From Letharia columbiana (lineage: Eukaryota; Ascomycota; Lecanoromycetes; Lecanorales; Parmeliaceae), in NCBI RefSeq assembly GCF_014066305.1, contig NW_023501165.1:62001-126000 (forward strand): a stretch of DNA of 64,000 bases. The letters are read 5' to 3'. Position 1 is the first letter of the stretch. Every line of letters begins with the position of its first letter. Below, piece after piece: positions 10,390-23,863 of this stretch. The position numbers and the translations under genes were made by a program. A model generated the notes under the pieces. That model saw only the letters and a list, made by a program, of their open reading frames with translations. It searched no databases and had not been told where the DNA came from.

Positions 10390-13004
10390 AATGAAATATA
10401 AAAAGAGAATAACTAATAAATAAAAATAAAATATAGAGTATATAGAGATGAATTTAAAAAATCGAAAGAATAAATAGAAGAAAAATAAAGAATTAAACGC
10501 GTAATATAGCTTTAAATAACTATCTTTAGTAATTTTATATTAATAAGATCTATATTAGATTTATATTCGTATTATTCGTAAACTTTTAAAATAATTTATT
10601 ATAAACTTTTTTAATTAAAGATATAGTACGATTATTATAATATTTTACTTTACTTTTTTAAAACGAAAAGAAGATTAATATAGTAGATAGACGTTAAAAG
10701 ATTTTATATTTTTATAAGAGTTAAAGATAAACTTAGAAAATTATATAAAGTCTCTTAATCTTAATATTAGAGATTTTTAAGTCGTTAAAGTATTAAGATA
10801 AATTAATTATAGAATAGTTACTCTAGTATATATAATTAATTTATAAGATTAGAAAAATTAATAATTAGTTCGAAACTTTATAACGTATATTAAACTTTAT
10901 TAGATATATAGATTCTATAAACGATCGTCGTATAATTCTTAAAGTATATTATATTATTAAGCGTAATTATTATATATTTAAAATAAAGAAAAGAATAGAA
11001 TTTATAAGATCGAAAAAAATAATAATAATTAAAGTATCGCTATAATAAATATTTATTATTAAGATTATAAAGTCGCTTTTTTAAAGATAGATCGATATTA
11101 TCGAGATAGTAAAGATATTAATAGAGTTTATATCTTATAGAAGAGAAATAGAAGATTAAGAAGTCTAATTTAGACTTAGACTTAACGGCGTTTAAGAGAG
11201 ATTTTATATTATTATTAAAATTAGTTTCTTTTATCTAAATCCTTTATATTCGACGAGCTTTATAAGATACTCTCTTCTATTAAATATAGAGCGATACTAT
11301 ATTATCGATAATAGAGATTCGCTAATTTATATTATTCTCGATATTACGAGTTAATAGCGAGTTAAAGAAGATCTTAACGATACGTAATCGTTATATAAAC
11401 GCGTATCGAATACGATTTAAGATATAAAAAATCGAACTAAGTAGCTCTATATCTCTCTCGAGCTACGCTTATATATCTTATATCGAAGCGATAATATTTT
11501 ATTCTTTTTAGATCTACTTAATAAATTTCCGCTCTCACGCTTTAATCTTTCGATTTACGACTTATTTAATCTTCTTATATTAATCGTAAATAACTTATTT
11601 CTCTATACGATAGATAAATATAAATTAATATCGAATACGTTAAGATAATTTATCTTAGCGGCCGCGAAGCTTCTAAATTTCTTTCTTCTAACGAATACTT
11701 ATACTCTACACCTCGATTAACTCTTTAAATTATCGAAGATTAATTTATTAATTTATTCGATTAGTCGCTTAGATTAACGCTATCTAAGACGTTATATTCT
11801 TATATATAATCTAGATATTATATTAAATTATATAAGATAGATAGTTATATTAAAAGATAATTAAATTAATATAATTTATAATTAGATTACGAATAATCTT
11901 ATTAGAATTAAAATTATCTAATAAAAAATCGTATTAACTTAAACTCTCTAGAATTAAAAGCTTTAAAGCTTATTATTAATAATATTATTTATTATTCGTC
12001 GAAGATAATAGATTATAGAGATCTATATAAAGCTAGTTTCTTATTCTAATTATTTAATTTACTCGTAATACTTATTATAGAAGAGCGTTATATTAATCGA
12101 GATAGTATAGTCTCTAAAGATTTATATAAATATACGAAATAACGATATATTTAATATATTCTCTTTCGATAGAATTCGTTAATAGTTTAATTTTCTTAGA
12201 ATATTTAAAGTTAGAATTATTCTAGAGTTAATATTTAAGAAAATATAGATATCATTATTATAGATAAGATTAATAATATAGAATATAATATAAAAGATAA
12301 AATTAATATCGATAAAGAATATATAGATTTTCCTATATATCTATTAACGTAATAAACTTTATTACTTAGCGATTACTTACGATCTCTTATATTTCTTATA
12401 AAACTTAATTCGAGTAAGCTTTAAATATAAGATAAGCGCTATTTCTTTAATAGTCTTATCGCGCTAGATAAATAGATTTAGATTATAATAGATAATTCTA
12501 AGAAGAGCTTTAAATCGAGATTTAGTAAATATCGTAATTAGTAGAATCGTTACTAACTAAATCTATTGCCGTTTATAAGAAAAGATATTAATATCGAATA
12601 TCTAGTAATAACGTAGCAGCTTTATAAAATTCATTATATTTAAGAGAGACTTATCGATTTTACTATTATTAAATCTATATTCTTTAACTAATAAATTATT
12701 AATAAATTATTTTAATAGTTACTCGTATATATAGAAGTATTAATATATATATCTTTACTTATATTATAGATTTCCTTTAAAATTAATAAATTAATTTATT
12801 AATTCTTTTATTTAATATAGAGCTAGCTTAGTTAATACTAATAAATCTTAATTAAATTAATTTTCTTAATAAAGTAGTTATTATATATCTAATAAAAAAG
12901 TTCTTAATTTAACTCTCTATCGATCTTTTAAAATTATAAAAAAAATTAATATCTAGAGATCGAGAATTAATAATAAAAGTATAATAATTATAGAATTTAT
13001 ACTA
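10390..13004 (+). pseudogene. Decayed coding relic(s), function unknown
   Basis: Two stretches, about 10,620-11,520 and 11,520-12,700, read in the plus direction with stops restricted to TAA/TAG, as RIP would leave. The second is hydrophobic and Arg/Gln-containing over several hundred residues. No catalytic motif or family could be named with confidence. The stretch is not repeated elsewhere in the window, so the partner copy that triggered RIP must lie outside it. It could be a large DNA transposon or a duplicated host gene. Confidence 0.35.
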
Positions 13005-13120
13005 TATTAAAATCGATATAGATATAATATTAATATAGATATATTAAATAAAATAATTAAGATATTAAACTATATAGATAGAAGAGAGATATTAAATAGT
13101 AGATAAATATCTCTATTAAG
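13005..13120 (-). repeat. LTR fragment of the Gypsy family
   Basis: Matches the first ~115 bp of the minus-strand LTR at 60,556-60,738, then stops where the TIR element at 13,122 begins. The remainder of the LTR is not found on the other side. Confidence 0.7.
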
Positions 13121-13121
13121 A

Positions 13122-13632
13122 TTACGCTACGTAATAAGATAAGATAAAATAGAGTTTTAGATACTTAATACTATCTCGCTTCGAGTCGAGATTTTAACGA
13201 GGTAGAGTAGAGTTAAGATAGAGTTTTTTCTATTAAGATAATAAGAGTATCTCGTTATTTTATTAAGTCTATTAATTAGATTAGCCCGAGACTATTACTC
13301 TTATAACGTTCTTATAATATCTTTATAGCGCTTTAATCTTATATATCTTATTATCTTTTTAAATATCTATATCTTATACTTTAATTTAAACTACGCTATT
13401 CTATTCTATACTCTATTTTATTCTATTTTTAATATATTTTTTTAAAATTTAAAGGAGTTATTTAGAAATATATAGAGTTTATTAAATTAATAGAATATAT
13501 TTTAAAATCTTACTTCGAGTTAAGGCGAGATTAAGATTTTAAGAAAACTCGAAATCTTAACTCGAAACTCTACTCCGACTTCGACCCTTCTCGAAACTTC
13601 GTTAAGATCTCTCGTCTCGTTACGTAGCGTAA
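13122..13632. mobile_element. Small TIR element (MITE-like), copy 1
   Basis: Ends are TTACGCTACGTAA and its inverse (GTTACGTAGCGTAA). The interior matches, in reverse orientation, the outer parts of the copy at 23,936-26,563. No coding frame. The left end abuts an LTR fragment. Confidence 0.65.
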
Positions 13633-13914
13633 ATATAGCTATTCTATATAGAACTTATATACTATACTAGTACGTATCTTTATTATCTATAATTCTTCGC
13701 GACGTTTCTCTTTATTATTATCTTATTATTTAACGACGAGAATTCTTTATAACGATATAGCGATATAATAATACGATAATATAACGGCGTAATTATAACT
13801 CTATATCTAAATTAGTCTTTATAGAAAGCTAATATTATAGCGACTTAGTTTATATATTCTTAGATAACTTAAATAATAAATTAAGAATAGCGTATTAAAA
13901 TATAGTAGTAGCGA
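13633..13914. other. RIPed sequence, nothing recognised
   Basis: About 280 bp of AT-rich DNA between the small TIR element and the minisatellite. No frame, repeat or RNA was recognised. Confidence 0.5.
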
Positions 13915-14098
13915 GATATAATAGTAGAATAAGATATAATAATAGAATAAGATATAATAATAGAATAAGATATAATAGTAGAATAGAATATAATAGTAGA
14001 ATAAGATATAATAGTAGAATAAGATACGATAATAGAATAAGATATAATAGTAGAATAGAGTATAATAATAAAATAAGATATAATAATAGAATAAGATA
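13915..14098. repeat. 18-bp minisatellite, about ten units
   Basis: Consensus gtagaataagatataata, about ten tandem units differing at one to three positions, mostly transitions. It adjoins the 130-bp core shared with the foldback elements at 7,420 and 35,722, so it is probably their satellite arm with a different unit. Confidence 0.9.
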
Positions 14099-14306
14099 GT
14101 AGCGAGATATAGTAATAGCGTTAGAATCGAGCTTATAATCTATTAGAATTTTAGATATATAATATATAAAACGAATAAATTAATTCTCTAAAATCTCTTC
14201 GAGACTAGATTTTAAATATAGTATAAAATTAAATAACTAGAAAATATAATAACTAAGATAGACGAAGGTTAAAAATATAATAGCTAAGATACGTAAGAGC
14301 TATATT
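14099..14306. mobile_element. Core fragment of the satellite foldback family
   Basis: 14,143-14,306 matches the single-copy core of the elements at 7,766-7,900 and, inverted, 35,915-36,045. The element stops where the Gypsy sequence starts. Confidence 0.6.
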
Positions 14307-15689
14307 TTAATAAAGATTACTATTAAGTTAATTATAATATAAATTTTTATAATAATACTCGCGATTAATATATATCTTATATCTATTATCGAGTTTAATT
14401 TAAGTATAATTACTATATCTTTAAATATTATAATCAATTTAAAACTAAGAGAATTAATATATTATAATTATAATAAAAAAGATTATTATTAAAAGAATTA
14501 TATAATAACTATTTAAATCGAGATTAATAAAAAGATCTTTAAGAAAGTATAACTTTACGCGATAGAAATAAATAAAGAATTCGAAATTAATAATATTAAT
14601 ATTATAGATAACGACGATTCTTCTTTAAATTCGATAGAAGAAAAAAACTCTTTTAAAGTTATAATAAGAGATATTTATAAAGTATATTTAATAAATATTT
14701 TTAATAATACTCTAATACGTTATTTTTTTCATATATAAATTATACTATCTTTATAAAAAAGAAAATATTTATTTAAAAACTCTCTTATAAATAATAAATA
14801 TATCGATATTTATATAATTATAAATAAGTCTTTAATTCTAGCGATATATAAAGCTCTATATTTAAAATTACTTTTACTATTATAATCTAAACTATTAAGA
14901 AATTATAACGATTAAATTATAAAATAATTAATTATATACTATTTACTTTCTATAATAATAATAAAAGACTATTAAAAAGAAATATATTTAATATTAATTA
15001 TACTATTAAAATACGATATAATAATTAAAAAATCTTAAATAAATAAATATAGAGTAATTCTTAATATATTATAAAATAAGATATTTTTTTTACTCGATTA
15101 ATATAATTATAATAATAATAAAATATTAATAATAAACGAACTTTCTTTTCTATTAACTCTAGAGCTTTAACTATTTATATTATCTACTTTTCTATCTATT
15201 ATATTAAAACGATAAAGCTCTCTTCTATCTATCTATAATAATAAAACTAATTTAAATATCTCTTTATTAAATAAAACTAAGTTTATTAATATCGCTAAGA
15301 TTAATATAGCGACTTATTATTAACTAGTCTATAAAAATAAAAAAAACTATTTATATTAATAATAAATGAGATTTATAATATATCGTCTATATTATATTCG
15401 TTTTCTTCTATCTAAATATCTCGTAAATCTTATATATTAATTAATAAATTCTATTTTTATAATTTAAAAAAGAAATATAAAAGATATTATAGTTTTAATT
15501 ATTCTATTTAGATTAATAGCGCTAATATAATTAGTTCTAAAAAAATAAAATATAAGTTATTTTCGAAGTATTACGACTATTTAGATGTTTTCGATAGAAT
15601 TAAAATAGATATACTTCTCTTATATTATCTTTATAATTATAAGTTAGAATTTAACGATAGCTATTAGAATTAATATTCGATAACCGCCT

Positions 15690-17545
15690 AGGCCGAGATA
15701 ATAAATTAATCGAGAATTCTCCGTATATTAATAACGCGTCTCTTTTCTATTCTTCTTAATAACTCTACTATATTACGTCTATTATAATTAAAATTACTAC
15801 TCTATCTACTCTTAATAAGATTAAAGTAGCTTAGATCTTAAAGCGTTAGAAAAGAGAAGCTTAAGATAAGATAAGAAAGGAAAAGCTCGAGAAATATAAT
15901 AAGCTTTTCGAAGATATATCTAAACTATTAGAGTATTAATTAATAGAAATTCTATATCGTAAGATCGTTAATTATCTTTCGAAAGGTCTAAAAGTTACTT
16001 TATATTTAATATTTTCTCTTATATAAATTATTACTATATAAGAAATACTTTACAATAATATTAATTTATATATCTCTTAATAGAGTACTCTTAGTTCTAT
16101 TTAAGAATCTCTTAAGATCTCGAAGCTAAAAATCTTTATCGCTATTACTATCTATATAGAAATCTATTACTTTTCTACTATTTATAATTATTAGAGAAAT
16201 AATAATATTACTTTAGTAACTTCGATTATTATTAAATAAATAACTCGAAATCGCTATATTCTTCTTCGTAGATATATATATTACTTAAATTTCGATATAG
16301 AGAATAATTTTATTATTAAAAAGAATAGATATAAGAAGTCTATATAATATAGAAAGCTTCTTTTATTCGTCGATAAGATATGAAGTAATTAAAAGAAATT
16401 ACGTACTTTAAGTTTTTATTATATAATCGATAAATATATAATTAAGAAGATAAGATATATTTATTATTCTATTATAGCTTTAGATAAGTTAATTAAAAAG
16501 AGATATAAGCTTTTCGTAATTAGTAATAAGAGTTATCTCTATAATTATATATAATATTTATCTATAAAAGACCTTAGAGTAGATTAAAAGTTAAAGATCT
16601 CGAAGAAATATTAGTTATAGTATTTAAATTAGTTATTAATATACTATTCTCTAACTCTATTCTCTTTATAAATAACTATTTTATCGAATTAAAGCTTATT
16701 AAAAAGTTAAAGATCTTAAGAATTATTATATATAAGACTATAAAGCTAAATCGAATAGATCTTTTAAAATTACTTATAAAGATAAAATAGATTTTTACTA
16801 AGAATATTTCGTATAGAGTTTTTACTATAGTAATTTAAAACGATATTCTTATAATAGCTTAATAGAATAATAATCTTATTTTAGTTCTTATTACTATCTA
16901 CGATATTAGAGAGATTAATAATACTATTATTAAAAAGAGAAAGCGTTTTAATAGAATAAGTATTAATAATTATATTATCTTATCTACTTTTAAAAAGAAT
17001 AGAAATAATATTTAATAAAAGAATTTCGATATTTCGAGAATATTCTTCTATTATAACTTATATATAAGAGAGATTAATCGATTTAATATATTAATAGCTA
17101 TATATACTTCTTAGCGAGCTTATAATTAAACTTAAATATCTCTATTTACTTAATATCTTAACGAGAGTTTTTTTAATACTTTTAAACTCTATAAATCTAT
17201 AAAAAAGAAGCGTTAGAAGTATTAGAGTTTTCTAAAATAAGTAATAATAGATTTAATAAAGAATAGAGTATCTAGTTAAAAGATTTTATCTCCGTCTATA
17301 ATTATTATTCTTTTTAAGCTATTACGAGGTAATTATAATTAATAAGATATAAAAGATAATAGAACGTATATATAGTATCGTATAGATATTAAGAATAGAG
17401 GTTTTAATAGAGAAATAAGTAGAAATAAAAGAAGTTCTTCTAGGATTAGAGGTGGCTATACTATATATAACGTCTTTCTATATCATAAAGAAAACTATAT
17501 AAAACGATTTTATAGTAGAGGGATTATAGTAAAGTCTAAAGAGTA
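15690..17545 (+). pseudogene. piggyBac-type transposase relic
   Basis: RIP-killed transposase of the DDE_Tnp_1_7/piggyBac family on the plus strand, with at least one frame change near 16,660. Matching order: an N-terminal block (about 16,100-16,380), the block around KRYKLFVISN (16,498-16,530), the Asp-Asn motif now reading INNYF (about 16,667-16,681), a block with residues resembling ...LVLVLITIYDI (about 16,880-16,915), and a C-terminal Cys-rich RING-like domain at about 17,445-17,520 where most Cys codons have become Tyr (tat). The upstream part (15,790-15,960) is Lys/Glu-rich and may belong to a different protein. Element ends were not defined; a TTAA duplication is expected of the family but was not identified. 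Confidence 0.7.
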
Positions 17546-17611
17546 GATATAGCGCTTTTTTAATATATTATAATAGAGTAATAGAGTATTATAGTATATT
17601 ATAATAGGAAT

Positions 17612-18139
17612 TAGCGTTCGTAACTATTAAAATCTCGCTCTTTCGCGCTCTTTCTTATTAAAAAAATAAGTATATATTATTAACATATAGAATAACTTTT
17701 TTATTTTCTATTAAAATTTTAATATTTTTTTTTAAATTATAGAACGAAATATAAGCTTTTAAATAAAAAAAGAATTTTAAAATTTAGTCTTATAATTTTA
17801 AAGCGCAAGGAATTCAAATATCGCTTATTAAAGTTCGCTTATTAAAGATCGCTAATAGCCGAATAGCCTTAATTAAAAAATAGATATATATTATTAACAT
17901 ATAGACCAACTTTTTTATTTTCTATTAAAATTTTAAGATTTTTTTTTCAGTTATAGAACGAAATGTAAGCGTTTAGATGAAATAATAATTACTAAATTTA
18001 ATCTTATAAATATTTAAAGATAACGAATTTAAATATCGCCTATTAAAAGTTCGTAACTTCGCTTATTAAATTTACTCGACAGCCCTATAATATTAATTAA
18101 AAAAAATGATTATAAATTTAATTTATAGGTCTTTACTTA
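17612..18139 (+). mobile_element. Short Helitron-like element, head truncated
   Basis: Two half-units of the short form, ending in the hairpin and CTTTACTTA before a T. The head (TCAGTATATA...) is missing. It lies with the piggyBac relic inside the LTR of copy C. Confidence 0.7.
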
Positions 18140-18194
18140 TAGTATATTATAATAGAAAAAATTTAATTTATTATAGTTAAGCGATTATTAAATA

Positions 18195-18345
18195 AATACG
18201 ATATTAATATAAGTAAGATAGATTAAGAATAATAAGACTATTAAAAGATAAAAAGAAGATATAATATAGTAGAAGATATCTTCGCTAAGGCTCGCTAGTA
18301 ATAAGATTAAGAACTAAGTAATATATTAAGAATACGCTTATAATA
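18195..18345 (-). repeat. 3' LTR of copy C (resumed part)
   Basis: Aligns with the LTR at 5,214-5,385, heavily RIPed, ending in a degraded CGCTCGTAACA. Confidence 0.7.
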
Positions 18346-19243
18346 CTATCTCTCTCTCTTAATAGCTATAGTCTTTATAATTAATAGATCGAAGATATAG
18401 ATCTATTACTTATCTTATATCTTTAAATATCTATAGTTCATATAGATCTCAATCGAAGACGATTTATTAAGATATAGTAATAGATATCGAATAGTCTTAA
18501 CTATACTATATCTGTTATAGAGATCTTAGAGATATAGCTATATCTTATCTACGTACTAGTAAGATTCTTTAAATTCTTCTTTAATCTCTTATCTAGTCTT
18601 CTTATTATAGTTCTTCGATAGAATTAAAGAAAATTTAACGTATATATATATTATAAATCTATCTCTAACACCTTCTAGTAGCCTAGTCTAGAAGCTTTAC
18701 TATAGATTTACTCTATATCTCTTATACTCTTATTATTAAAAATTTATTCTTTATTTTATCTTCTTATTAATTTATAAAGTTTAATAAAAAGATAGATGAT
18801 AAGAATTTAAATATTATTTAATAGTACGCTTACTATATATATTATTAATATATTTAATAAAGAGATCGAATTATAATCGTATTATCGAATTTATTTTCAT
18901 CGCTATTATAATAAACTTATTATATATATTATCGATATACTTAATAAAGAGATTATATATTTATTACTATTATAGTAGACTTACTATAAATATAAGAATA
19001 TTAACTATTTCTTTCGATTCGCTAGTTATACGAATAGTTTAATATCTTATTTATCTCTTAACTACTATTTATCGAGTTCGATTCGCTATAAAATCGAGTT
19101 ACTCGTCTTATAAGCTTATTTAGAAATACGATATTATTAAAGTCTCTATTAGCGTATTTCTTTAAATTCGTTCGCTAATTCGAATAAAGTGAGTATCTAA
19201 TTATATTTCTCTTCGTCGAATATATGAAGAAGTCTTATTATAT

Positions 19244-19416
19244 TATTAGAGTTAATATAAATACGATACTAGTATAGATAAGATAGATTAAGAATAATAA
19301 GACTAACGAACTATATATATGAAAAGGAGATATAATATAATAGAAGATATCTTCGCTAAGACTCGCTAGTTATAGAATTAAGAGCTAAGTAATATATTAA
19401 GAGTACGCTCGTAATA
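19244..19416 (-). repeat. 5' LTR of copy C
   Basis: Aligns end to end with 5,214-5,385 and terminates ...TACGCTCGTAATA directly before the ATAGC duplication. Confidence 0.8.
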
Positions 19417-22400
19417 ATAGCTTTAATAAAATAAAACTCTCGAAAAGTAAAATCTATTTAATATTAAAATATAAATTAAAATAGATAAAGAAGTATCTAG
19501 ACGAATTTCTAAAGAAGAAATTTATAATATTAAGTTATATACTATTTATCTCACTTATTCTATTCGCGGAAAAAGTTAAATAAAGAATTTTATTTTGATA
19601 TGAATTATTAAAAGCTAAACGCTATTACTAAAAGAAATCGATATTTAATTTTATTAATAGATAATATCTTAGTAAGAATTTAGAAATATAAATATCTTAT
19701 TTAATTAAATATTATAGCCGCGTTTAATAAACTATATATATATCTCGATAGTAAAGATTTTACTACTTTTTTTATCTCTTTTTATAGTATATAAATATTA
19801 AATTCTTTTCTTTAAATTAATTAATAATTTAGCTATATATTAATATTATATAAATATATTCTATTTAAATATTTAAATAATTTCTATTAAATTAATCTCG
19901 ATAATATACTTATTTATAATAAGATAAAAAAGAAATACATTTAATATATTAGATAAATTCTTTAGAAATTAAGAAATATCGATCTTTAGATAAATATCTT
20001 TAAATATATATTTTATATTTAGAAAATTAAATTTTTAAATCTACTAGTATTTATAAATAGATTATAAATAGATCTTATTAAAATCTAGGCTATTATTAAG
20101 TAAATTATATTTACTAATCTTAAAGAGATATAGATCTTTATCGAATTTTATAATTTTTATCGATGATTTATTAGAGACTTCTCTAAAATAATAAATTTTT
20201 ATAATAAAATTTATAATAAAGAAGATTATATTTAATTAATTTTTAATATATTAAAAGATCTTCTATTTCCTTAAAGTCGCTATTATTAAAGCTTTTATCT
20301 TATAGTATTTTAATAGAATAAAAAAGATTATTCTAGAAATTAACTCTTTTAACTATATTAATAAAAATATTCTTTCTTAATATAATAATAAAAAAGTACT
20401 TTACTCGATAATCTTCTATTATAAAAATATAATCTCGATAAAATATAATTATTAGATCTATAATAAGAAATTATTAATAATTATTCGCTATTTAGAATAC
20501 TAGCGCCTTAAACTAGAATATATAAATATCTCTATTAAAATCTTTACGAATTATAAGAGTTTAATATACTTTATTAAAGAAAGAGATCTTAGTTATCGCT
20601 AAGCTCGCTATTTAAATATATTATTAAAATTTAATATAAAGATTATTTATTTATTTAGATTTTAAAATATTAAGATAAATATACTTATATAAATAATTAA
20701 ATATAAATTAATTAATTTTAAGAATAAATAATTATATTAATAGTATTAAATAATTCTTATCTTTAATTAATTAGAATTAGATAATAAAAGTATCGATATA
20801 TATATAATTAATAATCTTATTTATTATAAGATAGTAGAGATTAATAAAGAGAATAATTATTATATTAAAATCTATAACGCTATTATTAAAAATAAGAATA
20901 AGTTTTAAAAAATTACTCTTAATAAATACTTTATATAAAATAAAATTCTTTATTATAAGAATCGTTTATAAATATTCGATAATATATATATTAATATTAT
21001 TCGAGAGATATATAATTAATTATTCTACGACTATCTCGAGATAATATATATTTATAAATTACTTAAAAGAGAATATTATTAGCGAGAAATAAAGACGATA
21101 GTAACTATTTATATTTAAAATTACTATATCTATTAAAGAGCGAAAATATTTTATAATCGAAAATATAGCTTACTTTAATCTCTATTAGTTTTATAGAAAT
21201 AATAATAAGATATATTAATTAACTTTATTATTATAGAAAAGTATATTCTATCGCTCTTATTATATTAAAAGAGCGTAAATCTCTATTTAAATAATAATAA
21301 TTTTTTAAAGTATACTAAATTCGTAATAATTATATACTTCGAAAAATAATATATATTTCTATACGCTAATCTATACGTATATTATATTTAGAAATTCTCT
21401 AAATATAATCTTATAAGCTACTTATAATCTAATACGTAGCTAAGAAAGATATAAAAGTTATAAGTCTTTATTAAATTTAAGTATAGCGGCGAGTAATCTA
21501 TTTAGACTATTCGAGTTATATTCGAAATCGAATCGATATTACTATTATTTATTATGAGAAAGCGTATTCTATTACTCTTATTAAATTAAAAGAGTATAAA
21601 TCTTATCTAAGTAGTAGAATTCTTTAAGATATACTAAATTCGTAATATTTATTATAGATTTATCTATATCTAATAACTAGAATATTATTTAAATAGCGAT
21701 TAATTAACTTATTAAGAAACGTTATTACGTAATCTATTCTAATATTAATAAAGATATTACCGCTAAAAAGATAGTTAACTTACTACTTAGAAAAGTATTT
21801 TATTTATAATTTATTAATCTTAATAATATTAAATTAAGACTCTTAATTTCTAACTATTATATAAAAAGCTTTTTATAAATAATTAAATATTATAGTTAAG
21901 CTATCGATAATCTTTTATTCTAAAATCGATAAATAGATTGAATAAATTAGAATATAAAGCGTTATCTTTAAATATATTATAACTATATATAAAATAACTA
22001 AGTAAGATAGTTATTTATTATCGAGTTTATTAATAATAATACTATTTTAATAGCTATTAATATCTTATCTTTTCTTATAAATAAAGACTTTTATTCTTAA
22101 ATAAGTTTTAGTTTAAATATTATTAACGATAAGATTATTTATAAGCGTCTTAATATTACTTAAGTAAAGAATATTATAAATTATAGAAAATAGATTCTTA
22201 AGTATATTAGAAGTAATATAAATTATATTTAAAAGACTATAGTTATATAAGCGAATAAATATTAATAAAAGATTATCTTTTAAATAGATAATAATATCTT
22301 TCTAAGTAATAAGAATATTATCTTTAATCGCTCTTCTCGTAAATTAGACTATAAGAAACTCGATTTATTTAAGATTATAGATCTTATAAAAATCTTATTT

Positions 22401-22645
22401 TATCTAAAACTTTTATTAAATATAAGAATCTATAACGTCTTTTATTTTAATCTCTTAAATTTTATAATAAATAATCTTTTATTAAAATATATAAACTTTT
22501 TTTCTTTATTAAGATAGATAAACTTTTTATCTAAATATAATATTATTAATAATTAAATCGAATAGATTATTAAAGAAATATTTATCTTTAAGTTAATTAA
22601 TAGTTATCTTAAGTATAAAGTTAAGTAAAAAGACTTTAATAATAA
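19417..22645 (+). pseudogene. Gypsy E pol relic: RT, RNase H, integrase, start of chromodomain
   Basis: Plus-strand frame with RT blocks at about 19,500-20,250. The metal-binding YLDD box is at about 19,894-19,905, where the first Asp codon (gat) survives and the second is Asn (aat). RNase H is at about 20,370-20,640 and an integrase zinc/core region at about 20,950-21,700. The linker and first half of a chromodomain (residues resembling LKYKVK near 22,610) follow. Gln and Trp codons have become stops throughout, so it cannot be translated. Confidence 0.8.
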
Positions 22646-23274
22646 TTAGTATATATAATAGAATAAGATAGAACTAAGCTTAAAAATCTTAAATTTATAT
22701 ATATAGTTAATTATAAATTTAGAGTTACTACGCTCTTTAATTAGATCGACTAAATTAACGTTCGTAACTATTAAAGAAATATCGCTTACTAAAGTTCGCG
22801 CGATAGCTCTAATTAAAAAATAGATATACATTATTCGAATTTAGAATAACTTTTTTATTTTCTATTAAAATTTCGAGATTTTTCTTTTAAATTATAAAAG
22901 ATAATATGGACTTTTAGATAAAAAAAAGAATTATTAAATTTAGTCTTATAGATATTTAAAGGTAAGGAATTTAAATATCGCCTATTAAAAGTTCGCTCGA
23001 TAGCCCTAATTAAAAAATAGATATATATTAATTAATTTTAGAATAACTTTTTTATTTTCTATTAGAATTTTGAGATTTTCTTTTTAAATTATAGAACGTA
23101 ATATGGGCTTTTAGATAAAAAAAGGATTTTAAAATTTAATCTTATATTTCTTTAAAGATAAGAAATTTAAATATCGCTTATTAAAGATCGCTTACTAAAG
23201 ACCGCTTATTAAATTTACTCGATAGCTCTAATTAAAAAAAACGATTATAAATTTAATTTATAAATCTTTACTCG
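22646..23274 (+). mobile_element. Short Helitron-like element inside the Gypsy chromodomain
   Basis: Host sequence aataa|tcttatt, taken from the uninterrupted copy near 53,545, is split exactly between A and T with no duplication. The element starts TTAGTATATATAATAG (TC turned to TT) and ends ...CTTTACTCG after a palindromic hairpin. This copy fixes the family boundaries. Confidence 0.88.
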
Positions 23275-23863
23275 TCTTATTAATATAATATAAACGACGA
23301 TAAATTCGAAAATTGCTAAGATCTAATAAACGACTTTTATAAACGTTATTTTAAAATATCTTATCTATAGAGATTAACTTATAAAATACTAGAACTATCT
23401 CGAATATCTCGTTTTTAATCGAATTAAAATCGTTCGATATCTTCGTAATACTCTTATTTAGAGTTTTTAGCGTCTATAACTTAATTCGATTTAAGAGCCC
23501 TCGATTAATTATATCGTACTATTTTATTAATATTTTATTCGCTTAGATATAGATTTAAAAATTATTACTATTTATCTCTACGCTAATAGATATTATATTC
23601 GCTATATTATATCGATTTTCTTTTAATTAAACTCTTTATATATACTTATAACTTAATTAATAATATCGCTATAGTATAAGTATAAAGAGCTACTATCGTT
23701 TTTAATATCTCTTATAAAGAAAAGTATAATACTAGAATTCTCGAATACGATTATTTCTTTACTATTTTTATTATTTTTCAGGCGTTAAGCGTGTATACAT
23801 ATCCATTTTTCTATCTTTCCACTCATCGATTATAGAATATAATTTTATAAAGAGAAGAAATAG

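Larger units (their letters stand above)
15662..19416 (-). mobile_element. Short LTR retrotransposon copy C inside Gypsy E, with ATAGC target duplication
   Basis: The minus-strand 5' LTR is 19,244-19,416, and the interior 18,346-19,243 aligns with copy B (4,259-5,213). The 3' LTR starts at 15,662 and is broken after about 15 bp by a piggyBac-like relic and a Helitron-like fragment, resuming near 18,195-18,345. The pentamer ATAGC sits at both 15,657-15,661 and 19,417-19,421, and the uninterrupted Gypsy copy near 45,215 has it once. That is the 5-bp duplication expected of LTR integration. Confidence 0.85.

Noticed and set aside
22646..22831. 61-codon minus-strand ORF
   Set aside because: Lies in the AT-rich head of a Helitron-like element; composition artefact.
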